Under the pieces are notes generated by a model. It made no database searches. It saw only the letters and a list, made by a program, of their open reading frames with translations, and had not been told where the DNA came from. From Hyposmocoma kahamanoa (Eukaryota > Arthropoda > Insecta > Lepidoptera > Cosmopterigidae), in NCBI RefSeq assembly GCF_003589595.1, contig NW_020653726.1, forward strand, positions 16,355,486-16,419,485: a DNA stretch of 64,000 nt, read 5' to 3'. Shown in pieces: positions 11,525 to 24,200 of this stretch. The translations under genes and the position numbers were made by a program. Every line of letters begins with the position of its first letter. The first letter of the stretch is position 1.

Positions 11525-13574
11525 TATCTTTCCAACGGGAGTGTACTGTCATCGAAATCGAAAAACCGCTACCATGTTAAGGATTATTTTTGGGCAAGTT
11601 GGTTGTTTTTGTCACCCTCGGTGGCGACTCTTGGCGTTAAAGGGGCATTACATTATATTTTTATAACAAAACGTTTTTTTAGAGCTAGCTAATCCAATTA
11701 GCTACAACTCCGCTTGCAAAAGACTGAACTATTTTGGGACTCAGACAATTATAGAGGCAGAGTATAGCTTGTTAATCTTATCTATCACGCCCTACATGTA
11801 CTAGCAGTGGTCCGTCCGTTATTGTGAACACCACCCATCTACGAGTGACAGGATCAATTAGTTTTTTAAATAAATGGAATAAACTTCTCGCTGTCGGCCA
11901 TGTATTGCCTAACAAATATAGGATTTGATGACCAATAAAGTTACATTAAATACTTCCGGCCTTCAGGTATTCTTAAGCGCGCATCTTTTCAACTAGTTCC
12001 TGTTTTAATTAATTAATAAATTTCGTCCTAGTTTCTATGAATGTTTCTGTGCTAATTGTGACCGTAAATAATGTATATAGTATTCTAAAGACTATATTTT
12101 ATTTAGCCTAGTTAAGCGTATTCTTTAATAGTACCAACTTTTAGTACGAGAAGTACGTACATGATTTGATATCACTTTCAATCTATTAAAAATAACTTTT
12201 TTTTAGTTACTTATTTTACTTAACTACCGTTGTTTGTATGATCATTTATTACATTGCAATACAGGCACTAAGAGATTTACAATAAAATGAAATTCAATTT
12301 TGTAATTTTCTTTGGATAATTGACTTTTAAAATGGACTTTATTTCGTTAACTTATAGTCGCTTTTCCTGTAGTTAGATATCTATTAAAGTGCTTGTTGTT
12401 GAAATCATTCTTCATTTGCTCATATTTCAAACTTCACTACTATGCAGTTAAAGAAAAAAATACTTAAAGGATTGGAAGTTATATGTAAGGGTGTATTTAT
12501 TATTAAACACAATATTCTACGTACATATTAGTCTTATAAGTGCATTCTAGCTAATTTAAAGCCAAACGTTCCTACTTAAGTGATGACTTAATATTATCCT
12601 CATTCCACATTCCCGGCACTTACAATATTTAGCATGTAAGGTGTTTTAAATTTGGTGAACTAAAGTAAAACTTTCTGAGACTCATTTCAGTATAATAATG
12701 TTAGTACGGGCGATGAATGGGTGCAGGTTCAACATTACGAAATGTCGAAAAAAACCAACGAGACCAGTGAATAATACTGCCCTCCTTATCCATAACTAAC
12801 GTAATCCACATTTTTAGCGAAATTGAGTTATTAATATGCTTAAAATTAGCAAAACATGGTCTACCACCCATTACAACTCAGTGGTTTTTTTTATATCTTG
12901 TTTGTTTCAGTTTTATTGTTAAGCAAAATCAGTGTAACTGGTTGTAGTTGATTTTTCAAAGAAAAAAAATCTTTAGGCAGGGCTCCGTCCCTCGCTCAAG
13001 GTTACGCAATAAGTGCCTACCGCTGAGAGTATCGACGTCGGCACAAACGCCTTTCATTTATGAGCATTCAGCTCCGCACAACTGCACACGGCGGGCAACG
13101 TTATTTTCATCTCTCTGAACGCGTGCTTACATTCCTTTTTCCTCGTAGTGAGCGCCTGGTGTCATTTGTCAGATTTAGCAGGCTATTATAGCGAAGGTAT
13201 TTTCGATTTTCTATGATTGTGGTGTATCTTATTAAGTAATCTGTGCTTTAGGTGTCAATTTCTCCCAAGTTACCAAAATACAAGTGCGTTGTTTATATAT
13301 AACAAGGAGGGCAGAGTCTCCGATTTTACGCACATCTACCAGCAAATCTGCAAAGTCTTAGAAACTAATTATTTTACACCAGATAAAAACCTGTTGTATT
13401 GGAAAATTAATTTGAGGATTTTTAGCGAATTAGAAGTATTCCTTTCATATTAATTATTTAGTATTGGACGTCATTGTATTTTAGTTTTGAGTTATTCAAT
13501 TTTATTTTACATTAACTATTATTGATTTATTTATTATTCACGATAATTTCGCAGTTTCAATAATCTTCTTTTCA
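11525..13574. other. Unassigned intergenic sequence, 2 kb
   Basis: No gene recognised. A less AT-rich patch at about 12970-13190 (ggcagggctccgtccctcgc) stands out in composition but I cannot identify it. Confidence 0.4.
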
Positions 13575-13835
13575 GTCGTATCTTCGTCAATGGAGGTCGT
13601 GTTCCCGATTGTGTTCGAGACTTATTGGACGAATTCCTTCCATCTATCCATTCTGTTTTCGACTTCTCTTAGGGCAGTTGCCAGTGACAGCGGTCACTTG
13701 GTCACTCCATTTCTCACCATAACCAGTTTGTCACGGTTGTCTGGTTGTTGGCAAGCAATATGACCAAAATATTTCAGAATTCTCTGGTAGCATATTGTGG
13801 AAAGTCTAGTAGTTGTGATACTGAGTAGTATAGCA
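13575..13835 (-). mobile_element. RTE-like LINE fragment (C-terminal reverse transcriptase region)
   Basis: The minus strand reads RILKYFGHIACQQPDNRDKL, then VMVRNGVTK, a stop, and REVENRMDRWKEFVQ. The R-L-(Y/F)FGH(I/V)A---PD motif with a W-D-I-like end is the C-terminal hallmark of RTE-type LINE polyproteins in insects. Stops and divergence show an old dead copy. Confidence 0.72.
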
Positions 13836-14945
13836 CTATGACTTTTTATAATAAAGTGACGCAATTAAAAACATTTAAAAACAAATGAAAAGTTAATGAA
13901 AAAATGTCGTGTTGTAATAGGAAACCAAAGTCAGTGGCGCTGGTTAGATAGACCTGGTTGGCGATTGCTCCACCGACAAGAGCCTAGTTTTTTAAATAAA
14001 GAACAAAACCTTAGAATAATGTAAATCTGTTATCATTCAACATTGTTCAAAAATTGTTCGTACATTCTCATTCACAATGACCTTCAAAAGTTTTATCAAA
14101 AACACCCTGCATAACTAAATGTGGTAACTATTAATTACGTAAAATATACACGAATAAATTGTATCTACACTTAAATGGAGATTACCTAATATCGTACATG
14201 AAATTAATTTTAATAGTAACTTCCGTTAATTATACATAACTATATACGAATGTTTAAGACGTATAAATAGAAATCGGATACATTGTTTATAAATAATACA
14301 AAACAGATGGAATGCTTATTTGGAAAATTATTATTTTTTATTATCCGACAAAAACTTATCAGAATATTATCTGACAAAAAATTATCAGAATATTGTAATT
14401 AATGAAAGCAAGAAGCCTTTAAGACTGAAGAAATAATAAGATTTCTAACTACTCAATCGTGGTTGATTGAAAACGAATAATTGAAACCCACAATTTGATG
14501 GAAATATATTATTTAGATAATTCGGGTCAGAATTTTGTGATATATGTTCAAAATTTGCTTTCCTCGAATTTGTAAAGTAAGTCTATGTTACACGGAAGAA
14601 GTCTCGTGGCTAATTGATAATTTTAGGCAATTAATTCATTTCGTTAAAGTTCTCTTAGATAAGTACCACTAAATCAAATATTCACCTCTGAAACTTCGAT
14701 AGGTATCACTTCGATATCGATTCTTCATTCCGCAGCCAAGCACTCATGTACTTTTCAGGTGCCACAATTCATAGAGTCGTAACTTAATGCTTAAAGATGC
14801 CACTTATTTCTCATACAAAAGAATGTAGGGACACTTGCTTCACAGTTCCAAACAACCAATGGAAGGCTTAGAAGCGTTTATACATCTGAACTCTCTCACT
14901 TTTCACTAACACGAGTCTCATTTCGATTGACTATTTGAAAGTTCT
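13836..14945. other. 3' flank of the transferase gene
   Basis: AT-rich. On the minus strand an AATAAA (plus-strand TTTATT at 14337-14342) lies about 600 bases after the stop and could be the polyadenylation signal. No other gene recognised. Confidence 0.35.
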
Positions 14946-15217
14946 TTAGAACGTGAACTGTTGACTTGGTTTGTCTTCGTCACATTGTTCCAAATACAAT
15001 TCTGGTCTCGCGGAATCCAGACACGAATCGAGTTTTGCGTGTCTGATCGTAAGGCCTTTCCATTTCCATAACTGGGCGTCGTCTGTTGGGTCACAGGCGG
15101 CTAAAACCGCAGTTACTCGGTCTTCCGAGAGTGAAATACATATGCTATGATGCCGGAGAAGACCATTCTCGTATCGCCATTCTTGGTTCCCGCCTGTGTT
15201 GTGACAGGGATACATGC
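14946..15217 (-). CDS. Pgant2: Pgant2 terminal exon: ricin-B-type lectin repeats
   Basis: Acceptor acctgtttcag. It codes for [19 protein letters not shown] through [16 protein letters not shown] to QQFTF and TAA (plus-strand 14946-14948). The lectin domain guides the enzyme to partly glycosylated substrates. The middle repeat lacks the full CLD (it reads SICISL), and the last QxW is QQF, as is common in degenerate repeats. Confidence 0.93.
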
Positions 15218-18200
15218 CTGAAACAGGTTAACAATACATTAGTAAAGAATAAAATAGCGCCATCTACAATACGTGGCGTGACCACGACTGTAAGATCTAT
15301 CATCGATCATTGGACTAATGTCAACACGATATGAGATGTGTTAGTAGTACAGATGTGATCCGTGAGATGTCGGCAAATACTATGAGTCACGGATTATTTC
15401 TAGCATAATGTTTTTTTTAACAAAATGCCAGGAAATCAAACGAATGAAAAGAAGGTGTTTACACCGATAGACAGACGAAAACGCCCTTAGAAGAAAGCAG
15501 GTGTAGGCAGACGTAAGTCAGGTTTCAAAGAATAAAGTTTGCATACAACACTAAAATAAAATTTATAAAAAATATAGATGCAGCAAATTTGGTCAACACT
15601 TTCAAGTTAAAATAAGTCAGAATTCTGAAAGACTGGTCATAACAGCTCTTAATAGAGCCTGAAAATTTAATTATTTTCCGTTATTTTTATTAATCCACTT
15701 TGAAGCGGTATCCAATATTCCTCACCTCTGGTGCACAGTGGATTGAAAAATATTATATTATTAATAGTCGATATCAGATTTACAACGCTACACTTTGGGC
15801 AATTTTTAACTGTTTCTAAAGGACCGTTTACACGGAGCCAATCGGCAAGCCATTCCATGAAGCCAAGCTATAATATTGGTGTCGTGTAAATAGAGACAAT
15901 CCATTATGGGGCCTACTACAACCTTTCAATTCATAAATTCAATTCAATGTAAGCTTAAAGTAAGCTTATTATAATATTACTCATATTCGTACCTACCGCA
16001 TTTTCATGAAGAAAAATAAATAAAACAAGCTGAGTCTTGATAGTCACGTTGTGAATTCGGAACTATAGTCTAGTGTCAACTGTTAGCTTCGCCCCAGGAG
16101 GAGGCGCATGTAGATGATAGTAGGAGCGTAATAAAGTAATAGGAGTAGTAGGAGCGTATAGATGGCGCTGTCATAATTTTACGAAATAAACATCGCGTAT
16201 TTGCTATGTGCTATTAAATAAAAAATAAACAGAATATTAAAGAGATATATATAAATAAATAAGTTCAACTTAACTTTTAATAATTACAAATGAATGGTAA
16301 GACAATAAAACTGAAAATAATATTGTTTCCACTGTGACTGTGTAACTATTTTATAATTGCTAAATTTGACATAAGAGCAATATTACTTTAATGTTAAAGT
16401 TGCATCATAGTACGAACTGAGTGAATGAATAGTCGCAAAGCTGCCAATAAAACATCATAGTTTTAACATTACAATAAGCTTACTTCAAGCGCGTTATGTT
16501 AAAAGTCAATGTAAGGTTAAAGTAATATTGTTTTAAGAGGTTGTGGTAGGCCTCCTGACCGTTGATAAAGACAATCCACTAAAGTAGAATGATTTCCCCC
16601 ACCACATGTGCATTGAATTAACTCATGTAATGGCTTTGTGTGAACGTGCATCCTGAGCCACTCCACCAGTTTGCCTTGCCGTTTAGTAAAGAATCTTAAA
16701 TAAACTTATTGTAATACTGGCTGTAGTGAAGATGGACGATGCGAATTTTACACTGTTCACTAGACCGGCTTAATGGCTTGACTTTGTGGAATGGCGTCAA
16801 TTGGCCCCGTGTAAATGGGCCATTACAGGCAATTTTTAACAGCTTTCGCCTTTCGGTTGTCGACAAATATATGGTCCACCGATTAACTAGATTACTCTAC
16901 TCTGATATCAGATTACTAATTTTATTCCGGGGCGTTAAAAACATCGTGAACTTATCAAAATATTATATAATCAGGATTTATTAATTACCTCCTCAAAGAT
17001 TACTTACCTACAGTACCATCAACAAGGTGGCCCATGGTATCTAAACACCGCAAACCTTGTCGAATGGAATGCACGTTTCCAACCATGGCCGGGATTTGCA
17101 ATTCTGGATACACATTGTTTAAGTACCAACGGAATGGTTTGCAGTGGAGCTTCTCTCGAAGTGCTAGTCGTTCATTTATACTGAAATAGAAAAATAATTG
17201 CTTTCATAGAAGAAACTTTCAAATTAAATGCTTGTCGAAGTGCTGCGAAGTGGGGGGTTCGTACAATATCTAGTCTGCAAAAGTGGCACGCGCGTGTCAC
17301 GACTGCTGCACGTGCCGCTATTAAATAGTATATCAAAATTAGTAGTGGTGTGATTGCAGCGCCACGGTGGCGCCACTGCTGCGCTACTATAAGCGCCTAA
17401 TTTGAAGGCGCCCTAAGATAAACAAATAGGGAAACTTGGACAGTTTTCTTTAAAAGTTTCAAAATTATCCAAATAAAGATGACATTTGAAAAATTGCTTG
17501 AATATACTTCTTTTCCTTTGATTCATCTGATGATCTTTTCTTTGATCCCGTTAAAAAAGCAAAAAAATTATTTAATGATACACTTACTCCCCGTAATCGA
17601 CCTGTTTCGCTAAGGGTTGAGATCTGTAATAAAGTTCCTTATAGTCATCCATCCAGACTTCGGCAGCTCTCCTGGTGTTCCTCGCGAAGACCGCTCCAGA
17701 ACCTCCAGGGAAGGTGTAGGGATGGCGTTTGCGGAACACATGACCTACACGGGAACAGGGCACGATTTCTAGGGAGCCTCCACATTGCCAAACTCTGTAA
17801 TTAGAAATGAGAGATGGTCTAAGATTCATGGAAGTTGATTAAACTAATTTGCTTAAAAAGTCTTGATTATTTTCCTGCTGCGTTCTTAGGTCTACTACAG
17901 AAAATAAAATTGTCCTTTGCTATGTGTATATTACGCGCTTACTCCGGTTGTTCCGATTGTTTTTTGTGGGAAAGGGAGTACCTCAATAGCGGTCAGTCAG
18001 TAGTCACACTGCAGCTGCCTCATCAGAATCTTTGAATCTTTTGACTATATAAGAGTATTATCTAACCGAATTCATTAAAAAACATAAAATTAAAACAAAC
18101 TCGGAATGAACTCATAGTATCGGAATTCCGATGTCAAGAGAGGTTATCGTTATGCCATCAAATATTAGGTGATATAATCATAAACTACGTTATTAAACTG

Positions 18201-21200
18201 TTTATCTAACTATCGCATGTGATCATGAGTCATCACTGGAAAGTGTTTTTGTTTGTTTTACAAGCTCAGTTTATTTGTTTTTCTTCAGCTGCATTGATCC
18301 AAAAAACAATTGGTTACGCGGTTTATTTCTTCTGTTATACTTGTTAAAATTGTATGCAAGAGTTAATCTAACGACATCTTTGGATGGAGTTACACCATCT
18401 TTGTTGTCGTCATCAATCAATAATTATATAAAGCCTATTAGTCTAATAACAAACTAATGATTCTATGCTAGCATATAAGCCCTTGAGTTAGCCGAGTGTC
18501 TCTTCTGCGGATAGGTCATTCATTAACTTTAGGGTTTAAAATAGCGCGACAGTCAGTCGACTGTCAAAGGTATTGCGAAATTACAATTTTCGTAATAGGT
18601 ACTGAACTTTGAGTGAGATTACTTACCTGAAAGAAATCTCCAAATTCTCTCCTCCCCAGACGTTCATCTCCATGTCATATTTGCCAAGCTTGTTGAAGTA
18701 CAGGCGATCCATGCTGAATAGTCCACCAGCGATCATGGGTGTCCTGATCACTTGTGTCGGGTCGCTGAGTCTGGCACTACGCTCGGAGTGAGATAGGTAT
18801 TCCCACTGAAATTTAACGTCATTAGATTACTGACTAAAGATAAAGATAGAAAAGACTAACATACAAAAAATATAATAAAACACAGTTTAGTAGCTGTAGA
18901 GCTCCTTGTGGAAGAGTTCGTCCAGGAAAGTACTGCCACCTTACCTATTTCTGCCACCAAGCAGTAGGGTTAGAATTACTGTGTTCCGGTTTTGAAGGGT
19001 AAGGGTGCTGGTGAAATTACAGGCATATGAGACTTGTCAACTGCCCCACAGATCTTTGCGATTGAAAGCTCTGAGTGGCACTGCAACTGTTATGAACAGC
19101 GTGTAGCTTACTATCAGATGCACGACTTGTTCGTCCCATCACTTGATATTATAAAAAAAACTGCATGGACTAGATAGAATACAAATCCAAAACCGAACCA
19201 AAGTCTACTTTGAATGGACTGCACTCTCATGTAGTACAGCTCCCATACCTTTTTTACATAAGTTTTGGTTAACTTCTTGGTTCTGCGAAAAGGGCACTAT
19301 AACCTGTGTGCGCACAGGAATCTTAAGTTCAGGTTCTAACCCCAGATCAGCCAGTGTACAGGGTTGTCACAGACCGTTGTCACTGACTTCATCCGGTTCT
19401 AAAGAGACTAGCGCCGTGGGTGAACCGCCCTGGGTGCACGTATACAGTACCCTCCCTATTTTGCAGATAGGTACCGGAGCTGTAGGCTCGCTCACTTCCC
19501 GTTGTGTTTTGCACAACTAGCGGTTGCTATCGCTAAGCCGTCGACTCTAAGTCCACTACCAAATCTCCGCATTGGTGGTGGAGCTGTACTGCACGCTCAC
19601 TTCCCACCACTGAAAAAATACGGCATCGCTCCAGTTCCCAATAACCTTATCCTCTTCTAGCTCTCCGGGCTAGTGCCGGATAGCTGATATAGCTTCCAAC
19701 TTAAAGGGCAACTCACGTGTCCCGCGTTTGTCCTCGCCTTAGACCCTCATGTAATACAGTCAAATTATGCTAAGAAGTTTTTTGTTTAGAGAAGTTCGCT
19801 GTAGTCACTGAGACCAAATATTTTTTTATCATTAAATTACCGTATTCCGAAAACTGGCATGAAATGCTAAAACTTTTATATACCCAGTAATTTGATTTGA
19901 TGACGATCAATGGCCTTATAATTTCCAAGTGACATCATTCTGAGAAATACAAGTGCAATATTCAACCTAGTATATAATTTAGCAGATTACACAACAAGGA
20001 AGTGAGAGGACCTGGACCTTAGATTTATAGAACCGATAGGTCACAGAACGGTGCAATGCTTTAGCCTACATTTAGAAAGCAACTGCATTTGGTTAGACTG
20101 TACCGAGTATAGATAGAGGCCTGTTAAATTTGCATTCATTAAGTTAATTAAACAGCAGGTTTGTTTTATTGTAGTCTTGCGTGTTGCGAGTTAGCATGCA
20201 TGAATTAAACATGTTACGCGTGTCTGCGATTTTAAACCTTATATTATTAAAAATAGTCTCTTCCAACATTCAAATTAGAATTTTAGTAACCTTGTGTAAC
20301 CTTTTACGCACTTTCCGGCCGTAGTATTTCTAGTAGGCAGTTGTGTCGTGTTGATTGCCTTGAATGTGGATTACCAAAACCTTCTGTGAGACAGTAGATT
20401 TTTGTGGTCATTCAAAAACACTCAACTTTCAGCACTTAACTTTTTCCACAATTTGTGTCCACTCTTGATGTTAATGAAAATTCATTCGATATTGCAAGTT
20501 GCACGAATTAATTACCACGTACAATCGATAAACTCGAATATCGTATCGTATGCAACACGTAAATTGAGAGCTGTTTACCTTGGCGCGAGTAAACCTGACA
20601 CGAGAGCTGGTTAAAGTGCTTTAGTTTAGTGGCTTCCATTGGGTCAGAATATCAAATGTTAAGTTAGGTGTTTCTTTACTATTTTGTTCGTTAGTTAAAT
20701 GTATGCATATAATGCTTTATACTTTATCATAAAAGGCATAATATGGAAGATATTTGTATACTCAATGTTGAAGAAAATAATTGTTATGACAAAACTTTTC
20801 GGAAATTTTTGGTTTGCGCTTAGGTATATGTGTTTGGCATTGCTTTATTGCTCAATATCTTTGCGAATGCGACCGCATGAATGATTCTTTTTATTTTTAA
20901 GGCAACCATTTATTTATTTATTAGCAACACTAACATTATGTTCACAACATATTTTTATCGTATTTGACTTGGGTGTTCTAACATTGTAAACACAACAATT
21001 ACAATGGTTGACGGCAATCTCAAAACAACAATCACAAACTAAATTAAATTTGTTGACAACTTACATTGACTTACAATTATATGGACGTCGGGTCCGCGCT
21101 AAAAAGTGTCCGAACTTATAGGGCGTTAAAATCGTATACAGAGCGTTATTCAGGCTCTAGTCTTCGTTTGTTCGACTGACAGCGAAGCAAGCAAAATTAG

Positions 21201-24200
21201 ACAGTACTGCGATGACATTACAATTTAAATTCAACGTTTTAGCTTTTTCATATTCCTTGACATGTCACTACGTTTAAATAGGTTGACTTGGGACATGTTT
21301 TTCGTGGTTTTTGTATTAGACCCGTCGTCCATTCATTTGTAAGTCAATGACAACTTAACATACTTATACAATTTATACTAGCTAGCATTGAAATACACTG
21401 AGAAATACTATAGAAAGTTAATTATTGTATTTTATTATTTGTTTTTCACTTTATTTTTTATGCCTTAGAACATGCTCATATTGTCCTTTATCTGGTAACA
21501 AAGCCGCACGTAGGAAATTCCATTCCTTAGCGATACGCATTTAGACGGAGTCAAACTAGGACACGGGCTGTCAGGGAGCACAATAGAACGCGGAAAGAAA
21601 TGCGCCTTTGCAATAAACTAAATACATTGCAGGTACCTTAAAGACGAGGTTCCAATCGAAACCTCCTCGAAGATCTGCCGAAGCTCCAATGTATTGGAAG
21701 GTATCCATGCTGATCACGTCAATGACCGGGCATACCACACGAGTAGGATCCTGCAACAAGCAATAGCGCACATTTTTAGCCTTCTTTGAATAATGATATA
21801 CACAAGTAAAAGCACGATTCGCCTTAAAAAGCCTTTAGTTGGCTGATATGGTTACGTGACGAACGGAGGAATGCAAGGCCACACTTGTGGCGTCGATGTC
21901 GTATCTGTGAGGCTTAGAATTGCTCGTTAAATTTTAAATCTGTTAAACAAATAGTTTGTGGCTTACACGGCAATATTGAACCAGAAAACAGAATATTAAT
22001 GCTATAGGGCTGTTGCCTTACGCGATTTATCTGCAGTAAAGTAATGGAAGTAAATAGTCAAAATCGTTTTGTAGGTCATCCTGTACAAGAATATTACCTA
22101 TAGTCATTGACTTACAATTATATGGACGTCGGGTCCGCGCTAAAAAGTGTCCGCACTTGTAAGGCGCTAAAATCGTATACAGAGCGCGACACTCCGCTTT
22201 AGTCTTCATTTGTTCTACGGACAGCGCGATACTGCGATGACATAACAATTTAAATTTCGAATAGGTTGACTTGGGACATTTTTTTCGTGGTTTTTGTATT
22301 AGACCCGTCGTCCATTTATTTGTAAGTCAATGCCTATAGTAGTATAAATGTCTGCATTATCATACAAAAAGTCCTTGGGGAAAATTACAGTTTCAACAAC
22401 ATCCGACGTTTCTAGAAATAGGTGATCAATTTCCGATTCGCTCGATGTAGAATATCTTTTGCAGTACGCATCAAATCTGCGGTAGTATATTTTGACTAAT
22501 CTATATTTCCTTCTTTAGATGGCAAAGCAAATTTGATTACTCATTTTCGGCAAGATCAAATAAGTTATGACTTTAAATATTTTTAGGTGTTCAATTAGAA
22601 ACAAGTCTTCCTTTGTCAAACAGTTAAATATAAATAAAGATCGACATGCAGCTTAATATAGTAGTTGTCTAAATATCGAACTTTAACCTACAGCTACTCT
22701 TATCCCATTATTTGAGGTCGGCGCAGTTACCCTGCACATCTATTTTCTTTCCCTTTGGAAATATCATCTTTACTTTGTACAGACCTTGCTTTTGAAGTTG
22801 TCTACTATAATATTTACCATTTTCGGGTAATATAATCAGCATCTTTGTGTCCAAGTGTAAGGACACAAACGAATACTTCGCATCTTTACTAAATTATTCC
22901 TTAAATACCTTTTACCTTATGGATTTTGGTAACAATCCCCTTACAATTTTTTCTTACTATGCCGTCTCACAGCCTTCCTCACAAGAGCGTACTCTATAGA
23001 AACAAAGCTTGATTCTACTTTGGACAACAACAAATCGAACTCGATAAATTGGACGTCAATGGAGCTACTTTCAAACTTCCTCTTATATACTCATTTCTTA
23101 TCCCATATATTCTGATCACACCACATATCCATCTTCACATTTGTATCTTAGTTGCATGAAGTCGTCTTTAATCGAACATCCACTCATAGCGAACGATATA
23201 AAAATCATCTCATCCAGTGCCTGCTATCATTATGTTCAAAATGCGTAAAATTGTATGTAAGCTTTAAATAGCACAAATTACCCTTTACGCTTTACTTATC
23301 TCAATGATTATATAATAACCTAACAGGTGTTTGGCAAAATCTGTAATAACGGTGTATGGAGGGTACAGTCACACTCATTTCACACACATTATGATTGCAC
23401 CGTATATAGGATGACACAAAGCTACCTGTTTAGCATTAATTCAATGAAAATGAAATTAATTCTCCGTGTCCGAAGATACGGCTTGTAGCGTCAACTGTAT
23501 TTTTTAGCAGACACCAAAAATACACAATATAATATATATTTCGTCAAACTAGTCGATCGACATGAGTCTTATAGGAACAACCTACTAAAACCAATTGACT
23601 TCAAAACTAGTTAATCAAATCAAAACCGTTCACTGAAAAGGTTAAAGGTGAAATTACACGTGGTCTTCCAACTTCAAGTGTTGTAAGTAACCTTCGAATC
23701 CATCAGGTCATGATGGGATCGAAAATTCATTTCGCATTTCGTAAATATCGATCACGGTTTCAGAATTATGATATTCTTTGTTGATCGTATCTATGTCAAG
23801 GATTAACCAAATATTTAAGAGTCAAAATCCGCTGCTTATAAAGAGAAAGGACTTTTTGTTGTACGGCTCTATGATGTTCAAAATGTTGCTAATCTTGAGT
23901 ATAGCGAAAGATTAGAGGCATAAAAGGGGACGGATAATTCACCTGGCGATCATGATGACGGTAACAAACAATTAAGCAAAAGCAGAAAAGAAGTACTGTA
24001 GATAAAAGTACGAATAACAATAGTATTTGTATAGAAAAAAATTGCGATAAATCGTGAACATGGGAAACTACACAGTATATTCACGAACTGTGGTTGGACT
24101 CTTTTGTCATCTGTTGTTACGAAAATGCTATCATATACGTTTATTTTTAATTAGTGAGGGTTATTTGTCGTAAGTAAACATAAATTCGGACTTTAAAGAG

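Larger units (their letters stand above)
18806..21636 (-). other. Pgant2 intron 5, 2.8 kb
   Basis: Holds a family A retroposon (18886-19160), a GC-richer unidentified segment (19290-19760), a plain AT-rich stretch (19761-21055) and MITE M1 (21064-21349). Confidence 0.7.

Noticed and set aside
14946..15217. A ricin-like toxin gene
   Set aside because: The ricin-B-type fold here is the lectin domain of a GalNAc-transferase, joined in frame to the catalytic exons.
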